Source: Actinophytocola xanthii
GTDB lineage: Bacteria > Actinomycetota > Actinomycetes > Mycobacteriales > Pseudonocardiaceae
DNA length: 64,000 nt
Direction: 5' to 3'
Assembly: GCF_001921205.1 (NCBI RefSeq)
Contig: NZ_MSIE01000002.1
Span: 1-64,000, forward strand
Of this stretch, positions 24,870-32,773 are shown in pieces. The notes below the pieces were generated by a model. The model saw only the letters and a list, made by a program, of their open reading frames with translations, had not been told where the DNA came from and did not search any database. The position numbers were made by a program, and so were the translations under genes. Each line of letters begins with the position of its first letter. Positions within the stretch are counted from its first letter, which is position 1.

Positions 24870-25589
24870 GTGACCGACGCGACCGGCCTGGCGGCCACCG
24901 TGGTGCATCGCGCATTGGACGGTCGCCGGTACGAGCTCAGCGGGCCGTTGGACCTCGGACGGCCGTGCACGTCGTCGGTGGAGGTCACTGTCGGAGGCAG
25001 ACGGCACGAGTTGGTCGCCGGGAGCACCGGGCTGGGCGCCGAGGTCGCCACGGCGCTCGGGCTGTCCGGTTTCGACGAGGAGCTGCGGTTCGACGGCGGC
25101 ACCCTGCTCGTCGGGCGCACCCGCCGCGCCGAGCCGGGGTCGCGGATCACCGAGGACCTGCTGCTGGTCGTGTGGCAGGGCAGGCGGCACTGCCTGATCG
25201 GCCACTTCTACGCCACGACCACGGCCACGGCCGTCGAGCTGTTGCACTCGCTGGGCATCGCCGAGCACGACGACGGCCTGATGCTGCGACCCCGGGACCC
25301 GGCCAGCGCCTTGGCCGCGCCGGCGACGCTGGTCAAGGAGATTCCCACGCTCGGCCTGCTCGAGCTGACCGTCCCCTCGGCACCGCAGGCGACCCGGCTG
25401 CCGGCGTGGAAGGGTGCCCGGACCCGCTCCGGTGAGCTGTTCTCCGACCGGCTGTCCAACGGCGACCCCTACTTCGTTCTCGCCGGCGCCGACACCTGGA
25501 CCACCGTGCTCCCGCTCGCCGCCACCGACCTTGAGCGGGTACCGGCAGTGGTGGACCGGCTCGGGCTGCGCCTGCTCGACGCCCGGTGA
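24870..25589 (+). CDS. hypothetical protein opening the Mau-like operon
   Basis: 239 residues. GTG 24870 is preferred over GTG 24864 because GGAGG (24858-24862) sits seven bases from it but only one from the other. It is soluble, with no signal, and looks like an alpha/beta duplicate: VEVTVGGRRHELVAGSTGLG, LLVVWQGRRHCLIGHFYATTTATAVELLHSLGI, LVKEIPTLGLLELTVPS, DTWTTVLPLAATDLERVPAVVDRL. I do not recognise the family. It is six bases before mauE-like and so shares its transcript; it may be a cytoplasmic assembly factor. Confidence 0.65.
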   Translation: MTDATGLAATVVHRALDGRRYELSGPLDLGRPCTSSVEVTVGGRRHELVAGSTGLGAEVATALGLSGFDEELRFDGGTLLVGRTRRAEPGSRITEDLLLVVWQGRRHCLIGHFYATTTATAVELLHSLGIAEHDDGLMLRPRDPASALAAPATLVKEIPTLGLLELTVPSAPQATRLPAWKGARTRSGELFSDRLSNGDPYFVLAGADTWTTVLPLAATDLERVPAVVDRLGLRLLDAR

Positions 25590-25595
25590 GGCGGC

Positions 25596-26150
25596 ATGCT
25601 CGCGTTCCCGGCCACGGTCGCCGCCTACGTCGTGTTGTTCGTCCTGGTCGTGGCGGTCGCCGAGCGGGTACGGGCCCCCGGCGCGTTGCCGTTCGCCCTG
25701 GCCGTGCACGGGATCGTGCCGCGGCACGCGGTGCGTCCGGTGGCGGGCGCGGTGACGGCGGCCGAGGTGGCCGTCGCCGCGGCGCTGCTGGTCGGACTGG
25801 TGCGGGCGTCCGGCTCGCTCACCGCTACCGCGCTGGCGGTCGCGGCCGCGCTGTTCGCCGGGTACGGCGGCTACAGCCGGCACGTCGCCAGGAGCGGCCG
25901 CGGCGGGCCGTGCGGCTGCGGCGGGGCCGAGGTGCCGATGGGTCGGTGGGTGATGGTCCGGGCGGTCACCCTGGCCGCGCTGGCGGCGTTCGCCGCCACG
26001 GCCGCCGCCGTGGTCCGGCCGCTCACCCGGGTCGACCCGCCGCTGGTGGTGGCCCTGCTCGCCGCGCTCACGATCGGCACCCTGCTCTGGCACCTGCCAG
26101 CAGCGATGCACGACCCGGCCCCCGACCGACATCACGAGGTGGTCCCGTGA
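25596..26150 (+). CDS. MauE/DoxX-family redox-associated membrane protein
   Basis: 184 residues with four membrane segments. The MauE hallmarks are present: AYVVLFVLVVAVAERVRAP in the first helix, GIVPRHAVRPVAG, and the periplasmic-face motif RGGPCGCGGAEVPMG with a CxC pair. MauE and MauD are needed in methylotrophs to form disulfides in the methylamine dehydrogenase light chain. Here it overlaps by GTGA with a thioredoxin-like gene and precedes a cysteine-rich Tat substrate, matching that role. Confidence 0.85.
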   Translation: MLAFPATVAAYVVLFVLVVAVAERVRAPGALPFALAVHGIVPRHAVRPVAGAVTAAEVAVAAALLVGLVRASGSLTATALAVAAALFAGYGGYSRHVARSGRGGPCGCGGAEVPMGRWVMVRAVTLAALAAFAATAAAVVRPLTRVDPPLVVALLAALTIGTLLWHLPAAMHDPAPDRHHEVVP

Positions 26151-26629
26151 GCTTCCAGACCAGCGCGCTGATCGTGACCTGGGTTGCCCTGCTGCTCCTC
26201 GCCCTCGTCGTGTCCGGCCTGGTCCGCCAGGTGCACGCGCTGTCCTCGGGCACGGTCCGGCACACCGCGCGGAGCGGTGCCCGACCGGGCACCGGCGCGC
26301 CGGACCTGGACCGGCTCGGCACCCGGCTCCCGGCGGTGCTGCTGTTCCTGAGCCCGACCTGCCACACCTGCACCGAGGTGCTGGAGGAGACCGCCGGGGA
26401 GGTCGGGGACCGGATCCCGGTGCACGCGCTGTACGAGGGAGCCGCGCCCGACCCACCGCCCGCCGGCGTCACCGTCCACCCCGATCAGGGCGACCTGTTC
26501 GCCGCCTACGGCGCGCTCGCCACGCCGTTCGCGGTACTGGTCGACGACGACGGCCGGATCGGCGCCGCCGCCCCGGTGGGGTCGAGGGCGGCTGTCCGCG
26601 AGCTGCTCGACCCGGTGCGGACCCGCTGA
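26147..26629 (+). CDS. MauD-like membrane-anchored thioredoxin
   Basis: 160 residues from GTG 26147. One N-terminal anchor (ALIVTWVALLLLALVVSGLV) is followed by a thioredoxin fold facing outside: LPAVLLFLSPTCHTCTEVLEE carries a CHTC redox pair, YGALATPFAVLVDDDG gives the cis-Pro loop, GSRAAVRELLDP ends the fold. It is probably a disulfide exchange partner of the MauE-like protein for the cysteine-rich product of the next gene. Confidence 0.82.
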   Translation: MSFQTSALIVTWVALLLLALVVSGLVRQVHALSSGTVRHTARSGARPGTGAPDLDRLGTRLPAVLLFLSPTCHTCTEVLEETAGEVGDRIPVHALYEGAAPDPPPAGVTVHPDQGDLFAAYGALATPFAVLVDDDGRIGAAAPVGSRAAVRELLDPVRTR

Positions 26630-26642
26630 CAGGAGGCCAGAC

Positions 26643-27566
26643 GTGACCACGATCGTCCCACCGCTGCGCGGAACCGAACCCGGTGTGCCCGTCGAGTGGC
26701 GTCCGCGGACCGCCCGACTGTCCGTGCGGGGCTGGGCGCCGACCAGACGTGCGGTCCTGCGGGCCGGCGGCGCCCTCGGGCTGTCCGTGCTCGGCACGGT
26801 GTTCCCGACGGTGCGCCGAGCCGTGGCCGACGGGTACGACATCTACCCGACCTGCCCGTCCTACGCCGCGGACCACAACTGCTCGCCGGGCTGCGGCCCG
26901 AGCACTATCTTCGCCGACGCGTGCGAGACCTCCGGGCCCAACCTCGGTTTCCACAAGGACGACCAGGTCACCTGGCGGCTGCGGCCCAACGCGTGCCTGT
27001 CCGGTAGCTACGACGGCTGGCTGTGGCGCTACGACCAGGCCTGCGGTACGTGCTCGTGCCACATCGAGCGGCGCTGCCACGACGGCTACCGGTCGACCGC
27101 GTCCGGATGGGTCCGGTCGATCTGCCGGTGGACCACCGAGTGCGGCTGCCCGCAGACGGTGAGCTGGCCCAGGGTCGGCTCGGGCGCGCGTGGCGAGACG
27201 GTGTCCAGTATCCAGCACCTGCTCACCCACCACGGCTTCGCGACCACAGTGGACGGTGTGTTCGGGTCGGGGACGACAACCTCCGTGCGCTCGTTCCAGA
27301 CGGCTCGCGGGCTGTCGGTCACCGGCATCGTGGACACCGCGACCTGGCCGGTCCTGGCCGTCACGACCCGCTCCGGTGACAACGGCCAGCAGGTCCGTGC
27401 GGCCCAGGTGCAGCTCAACCGGTACGGCTACCGGCTGACCGTCGACGGGGTGTTCGGATCGGCCACCCGTGCCGCGGCGAGCGACTTCCAGCTGCAGAAC
27501 AGGTTGTCCGCGGACGGGGTGGTCGGGCAGCAGACCTGGCGCACCCTCGCCGGCGGCGCGGTGTGA
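26643..27566 (+). CDS. Tat-exported cysteine-rich protein resembling MADH light chain, with two peptidoglycan-binding repeats
   Basis: 307 residues from GTG 26643. A long twin-arginine signal (TRRAVLRAGGALGLSVLG) ends near residue 60. Residues ~63-170 hold about 13 cysteines and resemble the methylamine dehydrogenase light chain: a Trp before the cysteine in VTWRLRPNAC, then ACGTCSCHIERR aligning by eye with the ACGRCQCNTQTR region of MauA, then a tryptophan-rich tail (SGWVRSICRWTTEC). Residues ~175-305 are two PG_binding_1 domains (VSSIQHLLTHHGFATTVDG; VRAAQVQLNRYGYRLTVDG). It should sit in the cell wall, with disulfides made by the MauE/MauD-like pair. Whether a tryptophan-derived cofactor exists is unknown. 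Confidence 0.7.
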   Translation: MTTIVPPLRGTEPGVPVEWRPRTARLSVRGWAPTRRAVLRAGGALGLSVLGTVFPTVRRAVADGYDIYPTCPSYAADHNCSPGCGPSTIFADACETSGPNLGFHKDDQVTWRLRPNACLSGSYDGWLWRYDQACGTCSCHIERRCHDGYRSTASGWVRSICRWTTECGCPQTVSWPRVGSGARGETVSSIQHLLTHHGFATTVDGVFGSGTTTSVRSFQTARGLSVTGIVDTATWPVLAVTTRSGDNGQQVRAAQVQLNRYGYRLTVDGVFGSATRAAASDFQLQNRLSADGVVGQQTWRTLAGGAV

Positions 27567-27730
27567 CCAGGCCGTACCCCGCCTCCGCCCGGCGCGGGCT
27601 GACCCATCCGCTGGCGCCGTTGCTGGTGCTGGCCGCGGGCGCGGTCGCGCTCGCCCTGGCCGGCTGGGCGGTCGCCGCGTGGGCGGTGCTCGGCGGCCTG
27701 GCCGGGTTCACGCTGTCCGGCTCGGTTTGA
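27563..27730 (+). CDS. small membrane protein in the Mau-like operon
   Basis: 55 residues from GTG 27563, overlapping the end of the previous gene. It has two closely spaced hydrophobic stretches (LAPLLVLAAGAVALALAGW; VAAWAVLGGLAGFTLSGS). The TGA at 27728-27730 is followed in the same frame by another open stretch that becomes the next membrane protein, so this could be either a complete small protein or the N-terminus of an interrupted gene. Confidence 0.55.
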   Translation: MTRPYPASARRGLTHPLAPLLVLAAGAVALALAGWAVAAWAVLGGLAGFTLSGSV

Positions 27731-27820
27731 ACCAGGAACAGCGCTGTAGCGCTGACCTCGCCCGGGTGGCGGGGCCGGACGAGGCAAGGTGTCGCGCTCG
27801 GACTGTTCAGCACCGGGCTG

Positions 27821-28315
27821 GTGCTGGGTGGGGCGGTGAGCGCGGTGGTGCTGTACGCGGCCAGCGGCCTGGTCGCACCCGCCCCAGAGGCGGTGCGCTC
27901 CGGGGTCGTCGTCGCGCTCGCCGCCGTCGGCGTCGCCAGGGACGCCGGCCTGGTCAGGTTCCCACTGCCCCAGAACGCGCGCCAGGTGCCGCGCGAGGTG
28001 CTGACCGCGAACGTGGCACGCGGCTCCCTCCAGTTCGGCTTCGAGCTGGGCACCGGCGTACGTACCTATGTCTCGTCGACGGTCCCTTACGTCCTGGCCG
28101 CCGCGCTGCTGCTGTCCACACCGGACTTTCTCACGGCGGTTCTCACCGGGACCGGCTTCGGCCTCGGCCGCGCCCTCACCCCGCTGGCGCGCTTCGCGAG
28201 CCGGGCCGGCGAGGCGTGGGACACGACCCTGCGCCGGAGCCTGCGCACGGTCACCATCGGGGGTGGCCTCGCCGCGGCCGCCGCGCTCGCCCTGTTGGTG
28301 TTCATGACCGGCTAG
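27821..28315 (+). CDS. multi-pass membrane protein of the Mau-like operon, start uncertain
   Basis: 164 residues if GTG 27821 is used, with three or four membrane helices (GAVSAVVLYAASGLV; YVLAAALLLSTPDFLTAVL; TIGGGLAAAAALALLVFM). The motif PQNARQVPREVL followed by LQFGFELGTGVRTYVSS looks conserved and may mark a MauF/DsbD-like redox membrane protein, but I am not certain. The frame stays open back to the TGA at 27728 without ATG, GTG or TTG, yet hydrophobic residues before 27821 (VALGLFSTGLVLGGA) seem to belong to the first helix. A CTG start near 27752 or a broken gene are both possible. Confidence 0.55.
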   Translation: MLGGAVSAVVLYAASGLVAPAPEAVRSGVVVALAAVGVARDAGLVRFPLPQNARQVPREVLTANVARGSLQFGFELGTGVRTYVSSTVPYVLAAALLLSTPDFLTAVLTGTGFGLGRALTPLARFASRAGEAWDTTLRRSLRTVTIGGGLAAAAALALLVFMTG

Positions 28316-28330
28316 GAGTTGGGAGACGAG

Positions 28331-29203
28331 ATGAACCAACGCACCCGAGTGCGCCGAGTCCTGTTCGGAGGGTTGGCGGTGGTGGCCCTGGGGCTCGCCG
28401 GCCTGGCCCAGGCCCCGGCGGCCGCCGCCGAGCCGAAGAACCTCCAGGTGATGTCGTGGAACATGTGCGGCTCCCAGCGGCCGTCCTGGGGCTGCGCGAA
28501 CACCGGGACACCGCAGGACAAGATCGATGTGGTGAAGCACCACGTCACCAACAGCTTCGTCCAGGCCGTGCTGCTCCAGGAGGTCTGCGAGAACGACCTC
28601 ACCGCGCTGATGAACCAGCTCGGGGCCGGCTGGAGCCGCAGTTTCCAGCCGTACCAGTGGTCCGAGGACGGTGTGCGGACAAACAACAAGTGTGGAGAGG
28701 ACACCGGCCGCAACGACCGGATCGGCACCGCCATCGTCGTGAAGGCCGGACTCGCCGACGCGCGGGCATACCCCACGACCCAACCGTGGACCGGCCAGAA
28801 CCGACCGTTCCACTGCGCGACGGCCACCTACTGGAACCTCCGGCTCTGCAACCTGCACCTCACCCCGGCCGGCGGGAACCCCGACCAGCCCAGCTGGGAG
28901 TACGCCGACGACCAGCTCGCCGAGATCAAGGCCGTCGTCGACGGCTACCAGAACGTGGCCTTCGGCGGCGACTTCAACGTCGAGCCGCCGTACTTCGCCG
29001 GCAACTCCCGGGCCTGGCTGTGGCCGGCGGGGGTGTACGGGGGGCGGTACGCGGAGTGCGACAACGGTTCCGACCGGGACACCCACGACGGTGGCTACAA
29101 GATCGACTACATCTTCAGCACCGAGACGACGCGGTGGTGCGGCGTCGGGAACTCCGCCTACTCCGACCACCACGTGGTCGTCTACAGCGTCGAGGTGGTC
29201 TGA
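28331..29203 (+). CDS. secreted endonuclease/exonuclease/phosphatase-family protein
   Basis: 290 residues from ATG 28331 with GGGAG before it. Residues 1-32 are a signal (LFGGLAVVALGLAGLAQAPAAA-A). The EEP fold has VMSWNMCG at the first strand, VLLQEVCEN with the metal-binding Glu, NLRLCNLHLTP, GGDFNVEP with catalytic Asp and Asn, YKIDYIFS, and the terminal SDHHVVVY with the catalytic His. It should hydrolyse phosphodiesters (nucleic acid or phospholipid) outside the cell. Seven cysteines suggest disulfides. Confidence 0.88.
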   Translation: MNQRTRVRRVLFGGLAVVALGLAGLAQAPAAAAEPKNLQVMSWNMCGSQRPSWGCANTGTPQDKIDVVKHHVTNSFVQAVLLQEVCENDLTALMNQLGAGWSRSFQPYQWSEDGVRTNNKCGEDTGRNDRIGTAIVVKAGLADARAYPTTQPWTGQNRPFHCATATYWNLRLCNLHLTPAGGNPDQPSWEYADDQLAEIKAVVDGYQNVAFGGDFNVEPPYFAGNSRAWLWPAGVYGGRYAECDNGSDRDTHDGGYKIDYIFSTETTRWCGVGNSAYSDHHVVVYSVEVV

Positions 29204-29220
29204 GGCGAAGCGGGATCGGC

Positions 29221-29661
29221 TCAGGTCGCTCGTGGGAACATGCCGGGGAGGCGGTCGAGGGTGGCCTCGATCCCCTCGCGGTTGCGGGCGGGGAAGCCGA
29301 GCAGCTCGATGACCTTGGGGAACCGTGCGGTGGACCAGTCGAAGGTCTCGGTCACCTCGGTCCGGCCGTCGCCGAGGTCGTCGAGCTCCCAGCGCCAGCG
29401 GTGCCCGGCGAAGTGCCGCCAGGCGATCTTCCTGCCGTCCTCGAACTCGACGACGGTGTTCAGGATCCGGTAGGGCAGGCCGAGCCGCATGTCCATGCCG
29501 AACCGCGAGCCCTGTTCCAGCCGCCGGGGTCCGGTGCTCCTCGACCCGCGAACGGTCCCGGACCCGTCGATCACCGGGTGGTTCGCGGGGTCGGCGAGCA
29601 GCTCGAAGATCTCCCGGGCCGGCGCTTCGACGACGCGGCTGGCCGACACCTGACGAGTCAC
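29221..29661 (-). CDS. SRPBCC-family (polyketide cyclase/dehydrase-like) protein
   Basis: 146 residues from GTG 29661. The SRPBCC helix-grip fold is indicated by ASRVVEAPAREIFELLADPANHPVIDGSG, TVVEFEDGRKIAWRHF, WRWELDDLGDGRTEVTETFDW and a long C-terminal helix. These proteins bind small hydrophobic ligands. The role is unknown. It is convergent with the EEP gene, 17 bases away. Confidence 0.82.
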   Translation of the reverse strand: MTRQVSASRVVEAPAREIFELLADPANHPVIDGSGTVRGSRSTGPRRLEQGSRFGMDMRLGLPYRILNTVVEFEDGRKIAWRHFAGHRWRWELDDLGDGRTEVTETFDWSTARFPKVIELLGFPARNREGIEATLDRLPGMFPRAT

Positions 29662-29674
29662 CGGTCCACCATAG

Positions 29675-30106
29675 CTACGGCCCGCCCATCAGGATGAAGC
29701 TGACGTAGCAGCCGTCGGTCGCCTCGACGAGGACGGCGATGGGGGTCGTGCCGGGTTGAGGCTCCATGGTGAGGAACATGGCGTGGGGCGACCCCCACAG
29801 CGTGGGGACCTCGCCGACGCGGTGCAGCCGACCGAGTTCCAGCTCCGCACGCGGAGTGCAGTACGGGGTTCCCACGTCCGCGCGGCGCGTGCCGGGCTCG
29901 CACCAGTCGGCGCCGGCGCACGTCACGTGGCTGCGGTAGTCGCGGTCGCCGTACTCCACGCGGTAGGGCAGCCCCTGGTCGCCGGGCAGCGCGTAGCCGA
30001 AGTGGTTCGCACTCCACGGCAGGAACGCCGCACCGGCCAGGGCGCCCAGCCCGACCAGTACCACCGCGACGAACACCCACACCCGGCGCCTCCGCACAGC
30101 GTTCAT
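29675..30106 (-). CDS. single-pass membrane-anchored hypothetical protein
   Basis: 143 residues from ATG 30106, just after RRRR a membrane helix (VWVFVAVVLVGLGALAGAAFL). The extracytoplasmic part has four cysteines (VTCAGADWCEPG, YCTPRAEL, DGCYVSFILMGG). No family recognised. It is 13 bases upstream of the SRPBCC gene, so probably co-transcribed, and divergent from tupA. Confidence 0.6.
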   Translation of the reverse strand: MNAVRRRRVWVFVAVVLVGLGALAGAAFLPWSANHFGYALPGDQGLPYRVEYGDRDYRSHVTCAGADWCEPGTRRADVGTPYCTPRAELELGRLHRVGEVPTLWGSPHAMFLTMEPQPGTTPIAVLVEATDGCYVSFILMGGP

Positions 30107-30141
30107 CGTCAGGGGACGTCCACACCCACCGTTCGTTGCCT

Positions 30142-30167
30142 TTGACCGGAACAGCCTGTTGTATACT
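30142..30167 (+). promoter_or_regulatory. probable tupABC promoter
   Basis: TATACT (30162-30167) is a good -10 and overlaps the near-palindrome TGTATACTGTACA. TTGACC (30142-30147) or TTGCCT (30136-30141) upstream could be the -35, but spacing is poor (14 or 20). The near-palindrome may be an operator. Confidence 0.4.
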
Positions 30168-30204
30168 GTACACACGCAGAGTGGCTCAGCGGAGAGGACG
30201 GCCT

Positions 30205-31053
30205 GTGTCTCGGTTGCTGGCGTTCCTGGCAGTCCTCGTCTCGGTCGTTTCCTGTGGCGGTACCGACCAGGCCGCCGGCCCGTCGGCCGAGCGGTCGCTG
30301 ATCCTCGCCACCACCACGAGCACGCAGGACTCGGGGCTGCTCGACGAGCTGCTGCCGGCCTTCACCGAGGACACCGGGTGGAAGGTCAAACCGCTTGCCG
30401 TGGGTAGCGGGCAGGCCATCGAGCTGGGTCGGCGGGGAGAGGCCGACGTCCTGCTCGTCCACTCTCCGGAGGCCGAGCTGGACTTCGTCGCCGAGGGCAC
30501 GGCGGGGGAGCGCCGCCTGGTCATGCACAACGACTTCGTGATCGTCGGCCCGCCGGAGGACCCGGCCGGGGTGCGTGACCTCCCGAGCGCGCGGGCGATG
30601 CGGGCGATAGCCACGGCGAAGGCGGGTTTCGTCTCGCGCGGCGACGAGTCCGGGACGCATGCCCGCGAGGAGCGGCTCTGGGAGCAGAACCAGATCGACC
30701 CGAAGGGACAGTGGTATCGGTCGACCGGACAGGGCATGGGCGCGACGCTCCAGGTGGCCAGCGAGACGGCCGCCTACACGCTGACCGACCGGGCGACCTA
30801 CCTCGCGCAGCGGGCGAACCTGCGGCTGGAGGTGCTGAGCGAGGGTGACAAGGCCCTGCTGAACATCTACCACGTCATCGAGCTGACCGAGCGCGCCGGC
30901 GACCGGGTCCAGCCCGACGGGGCCAAGGCCTTCGCCGACTGGATCGTCGGGCCCCGGGCGCAGCGGATGATCGGCGACTTCGGCACCGAGGAGGGCGGTC
31001 AGCCCCTGTTCGTCCCGGACGCCGGCAAGGACGAAGCGAACCTGGGGAACTGA
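30205..31053 (+). CDS. tupA: tungstate-binding lipoprotein
   Basis: 282 residues from GTG 30205, set by GGAGAGGA (30191-30198) and by the lipoprotein signal LLAFLAVLVSVVSC; GTG 30181 is in frame but leaves a long n-region. The start of the mature protein, LILATTTSTQDSGLLDELLP, is the TupA/WtpA signature for tungstate or molybdate. GSGQAIELGRRGEADVLLVHSP and GFVSRGDESGTHAREERLW also fit TupA. It heads a three-gene ABC importer operon. Confidence 0.9.
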   Translation: MSRLLAFLAVLVSVVSCGGTDQAAGPSAERSLILATTTSTQDSGLLDELLPAFTEDTGWKVKPLAVGSGQAIELGRRGEADVLLVHSPEAELDFVAEGTAGERRLVMHNDFVIVGPPEDPAGVRDLPSARAMRAIATAKAGFVSRGDESGTHAREERLWEQNQIDPKGQWYRSTGQGMGATLQVASETAAYTLTDRATYLAQRANLRLEVLSEGDKALLNIYHVIELTERAGDRVQPDGAKAFADWIVGPRAQRMIGDFGTEEGGQPLFVPDAGKDEANLGN

Positions 31054-31057
31054 CCGC

Positions 31058-31759
31058 GTGGACGTGCTCGGCGAGGGCCTGCTCGAGGCACTGCGGCTGC
31101 TGCTGACCGGGGACGAGCAGACCTGGGAGATCACCGGGCTGACCCTGCGCGTCTCGCTCACCGCGACGGCCATCGCCGTCCTGCTCGGGGTTCCCGTGGC
31201 CGCGGCGCTCGCGCTCGGCCGCTTCCGGGGGCGGCAGGTGCTGCTCGCGGTCGCCAACACCGGGATGGGCCTCCCGCCGGTCGTGGTCGGGCTGTTCGTC
31301 ACCGTGTTGCTGTGGCGCGACGGTCCGCTCGGTGCGCTCGGCCTGCTCTACACCCCCACCGCGATGGTGGTCGCCCAGGCGGCAATCGCCGTGCCGATCG
31401 TGGTGGCGCTGACGGCCGCGGCCCTGCGCCAGGTCGACCCCGACTTCCTGCTCCAGATGCGCGCGCTGGGCGCCACGAGGGTCCGCGCGCTCGGCGCGTT
31501 GCTGGCCGAGGCGAGGCTGCCGCTGCTGGCGGCCGCGATGGCGGGGTTCGGCGCCGTGGTCAGCGAGGTCGGCGCTGCGCAGATGGTCGGTGGCAACCTC
31601 GCGGGGGAGACGCGGGTGCTCACCACCGCCGCGGTGCTCGCCACCAGCCGCGGCCAGTTCGCCCTGGCGATCGCGTTCGGCCTGGTGCTGCTGGTCATCG
31701 CGTTCGCGGTCAACCTCGCCGTCACGCTCGCCCAGCACCGCACCACGGCTCCGCGGTGA
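31058..31759 (+). CDS. tupB: tungstate ABC transporter permease
   Basis: 233 residues from GTG 31058, four bases after tupA. Five or six membrane helices. The EAA-type loop MRALGATRVRALGALLAEARLPLL is intact, unlike the permease at 1955. TGLTLRVSLTATAIAVLLGVPVAAAL and GLPPVVVGLFVTVLLWRDGPLG are typical of TupB. The stop overlaps tupC by GTGA. Confidence 0.9.
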   Translation: MDVLGEGLLEALRLLLTGDEQTWEITGLTLRVSLTATAIAVLLGVPVAAALALGRFRGRQVLLAVANTGMGLPPVVVGLFVTVLLWRDGPLGALGLLYTPTAMVVAQAAIAVPIVVALTAAALRQVDPDFLLQMRALGATRVRALGALLAEARLPLLAAAMAGFGAVVSEVGAAQMVGGNLAGETRVLTTAAVLATSRGQFALAIAFGLVLLVIAFAVNLAVTLAQHRTTAPR

Positions 31760-32736
31760 GCATCGGCTGCCGCGATCTGCGGGTCAGCGCGGGCGGCCGG
31801 GAGGTCGTCGCCGTGTCGCGGTTGGACGTTCCGGCGGGGGAGACCCTCGCCGTTCTCGGGCCCAACGGCTCGGGGAAGTCGACGCTGCTGCGTGCGCTCG
31901 CGCACCTGGGCGGTGCGGCGCGGTCCGGCTCGGTCCTGCTCGACGGACGGACCGCCACGACCACCGAGCTCCGGCGTGCGGTCGCCGCGGTACTGCAACG
32001 CCCCGTGCTGCAACGCGCGACCGTGCTCGACAACGCCGCGGCCGGTCTCCGGCTGCGCGGGGTGCGGCGCGGCGAGGCACGGCACCGGGCGCGGCCCTGG
32101 CTCGACGCGCTCGGCGTCGCACAGCTCGCCGGCCGCGACGCCAGAACCCTGTCCGGGGGCGAGGCCCAGCGGGTCGCCATCGCCCGGGCGCTCGCCGTCG
32201 GTCCGCGGGTGCTGCTGCTCGACGAACCGTTCACCGGCCTCGACGCGACCACCCGCACCGATCTGCTCGCCGACCTGCGTGCCGCGCTCGACCGGCAGCG
32301 CGCCGCCGTCCTGCTCGTCACCCACGACCGGGAGGAGGCCCGTGCACTCGCCGACCGCACCGCCCTGCTGGTGAACGGCGAGATCCGTCAGCTCGGCCCG
32401 ACCGCCGAGGTCCTGGACGCGCCGGCCGACCAGGAGTGCGCGACGCTGCTCGGGTTCACCACCCAGCTCCCGCCCGCGCTCACCGGCCGGGAGGTGTTGC
32501 TGGTCGCCCGGCCCGAGCGCTGCCGACCGCTCGCCGGGTCCGCACCGCCCCCACCCGACGCGGTCGTGGTCGAGGGTGTCCTGCGCCGGGTCGTCCCCCT
32601 CGGCGGTGCGTTCCGGCTCGACCTGGACACCCCGGCCGGTTCGCTCACCGCGGTGACCACGGCGGTCCTCACCGAGGGCCCGGGCGACGCCGTCCGGGTC
32701 GCGGTCGCCGCGGCGGACCTCCGAGCTTGTCGGTGA
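31756..32736 (+). CDS. tupC: tungstate ABC transporter ATP-binding protein
   Basis: 326 residues from GTG 31756. Walker A GPNGSGKST, Q-loop AVLQRPVLQRATV, signature LSGGEAQR, Walker B VLLLDEPFTGLD, H-loop VTHDREEA. Residues ~235-325 form a TOBE-like regulatory domain (LLVARPERCRPLAGS; GVLRRVVPLGGAFRLDLD) that may sense the transported oxyanion. With tupA and tupB it completes the importer that supplies tungsten or molybdenum cofactor enzymes. Confidence 0.88.
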   Translation: MSIGCRDLRVSAGGREVVAVSRLDVPAGETLAVLGPNGSGKSTLLRALAHLGGAARSGSVLLDGRTATTTELRRAVAAVLQRPVLQRATVLDNAAAGLRLRGVRRGEARHRARPWLDALGVAQLAGRDARTLSGGEAQRVAIARALAVGPRVLLLDEPFTGLDATTRTDLLADLRAALDRQRAAVLLVTHDREEARALADRTALLVNGEIRQLGPTAEVLDAPADQECATLLGFTTQLPPALTGREVLLVARPERCRPLAGSAPPPPDAVVVEGVLRRVVPLGGAFRLDLDTPAGSLTAVTTAVLTEGPGDAVRVAVAAADLRACR

Positions 32737-32738
32737 TC

Positions 32739-32767
32739 TTGACAATCAGTAGACCGGTCGTCATAGT
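32739..32767 (+). promoter_or_regulatory. promoter with LmrA/YxaF-like operator for a leaderless TetR operon
   Basis: TTGACA (32739-32744) and CATAGT (32762-32767) are spaced by 17 bases. TAGACCGGTCGT (32750-32761) fills the spacer and resembles the TAGANYGGTCTA operator of LmrA/YxaF regulators, so the repressor would cover its own promoter. The GTG at 32774 lies six bases after the -10. Confidence 0.75.
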
Positions 32768-32773
32768 TTCGCC

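Noticed and set aside
27728-27730. TGA as a selenocysteine or pyrrolysine-like recoding site
   Set aside because: No conserved redox residue context, no evident downstream stem-loop of the bacterial SECIS type, and no sign of selenocysteine genes; a real stop or a mutation is simpler.
27469-29697. 742-residue plus-strand frame across the Mau-like operon and EEP gene
   Set aside because: Arg/Gly-rich with no recognisable domain; it spans several genes with good motifs in other frames.
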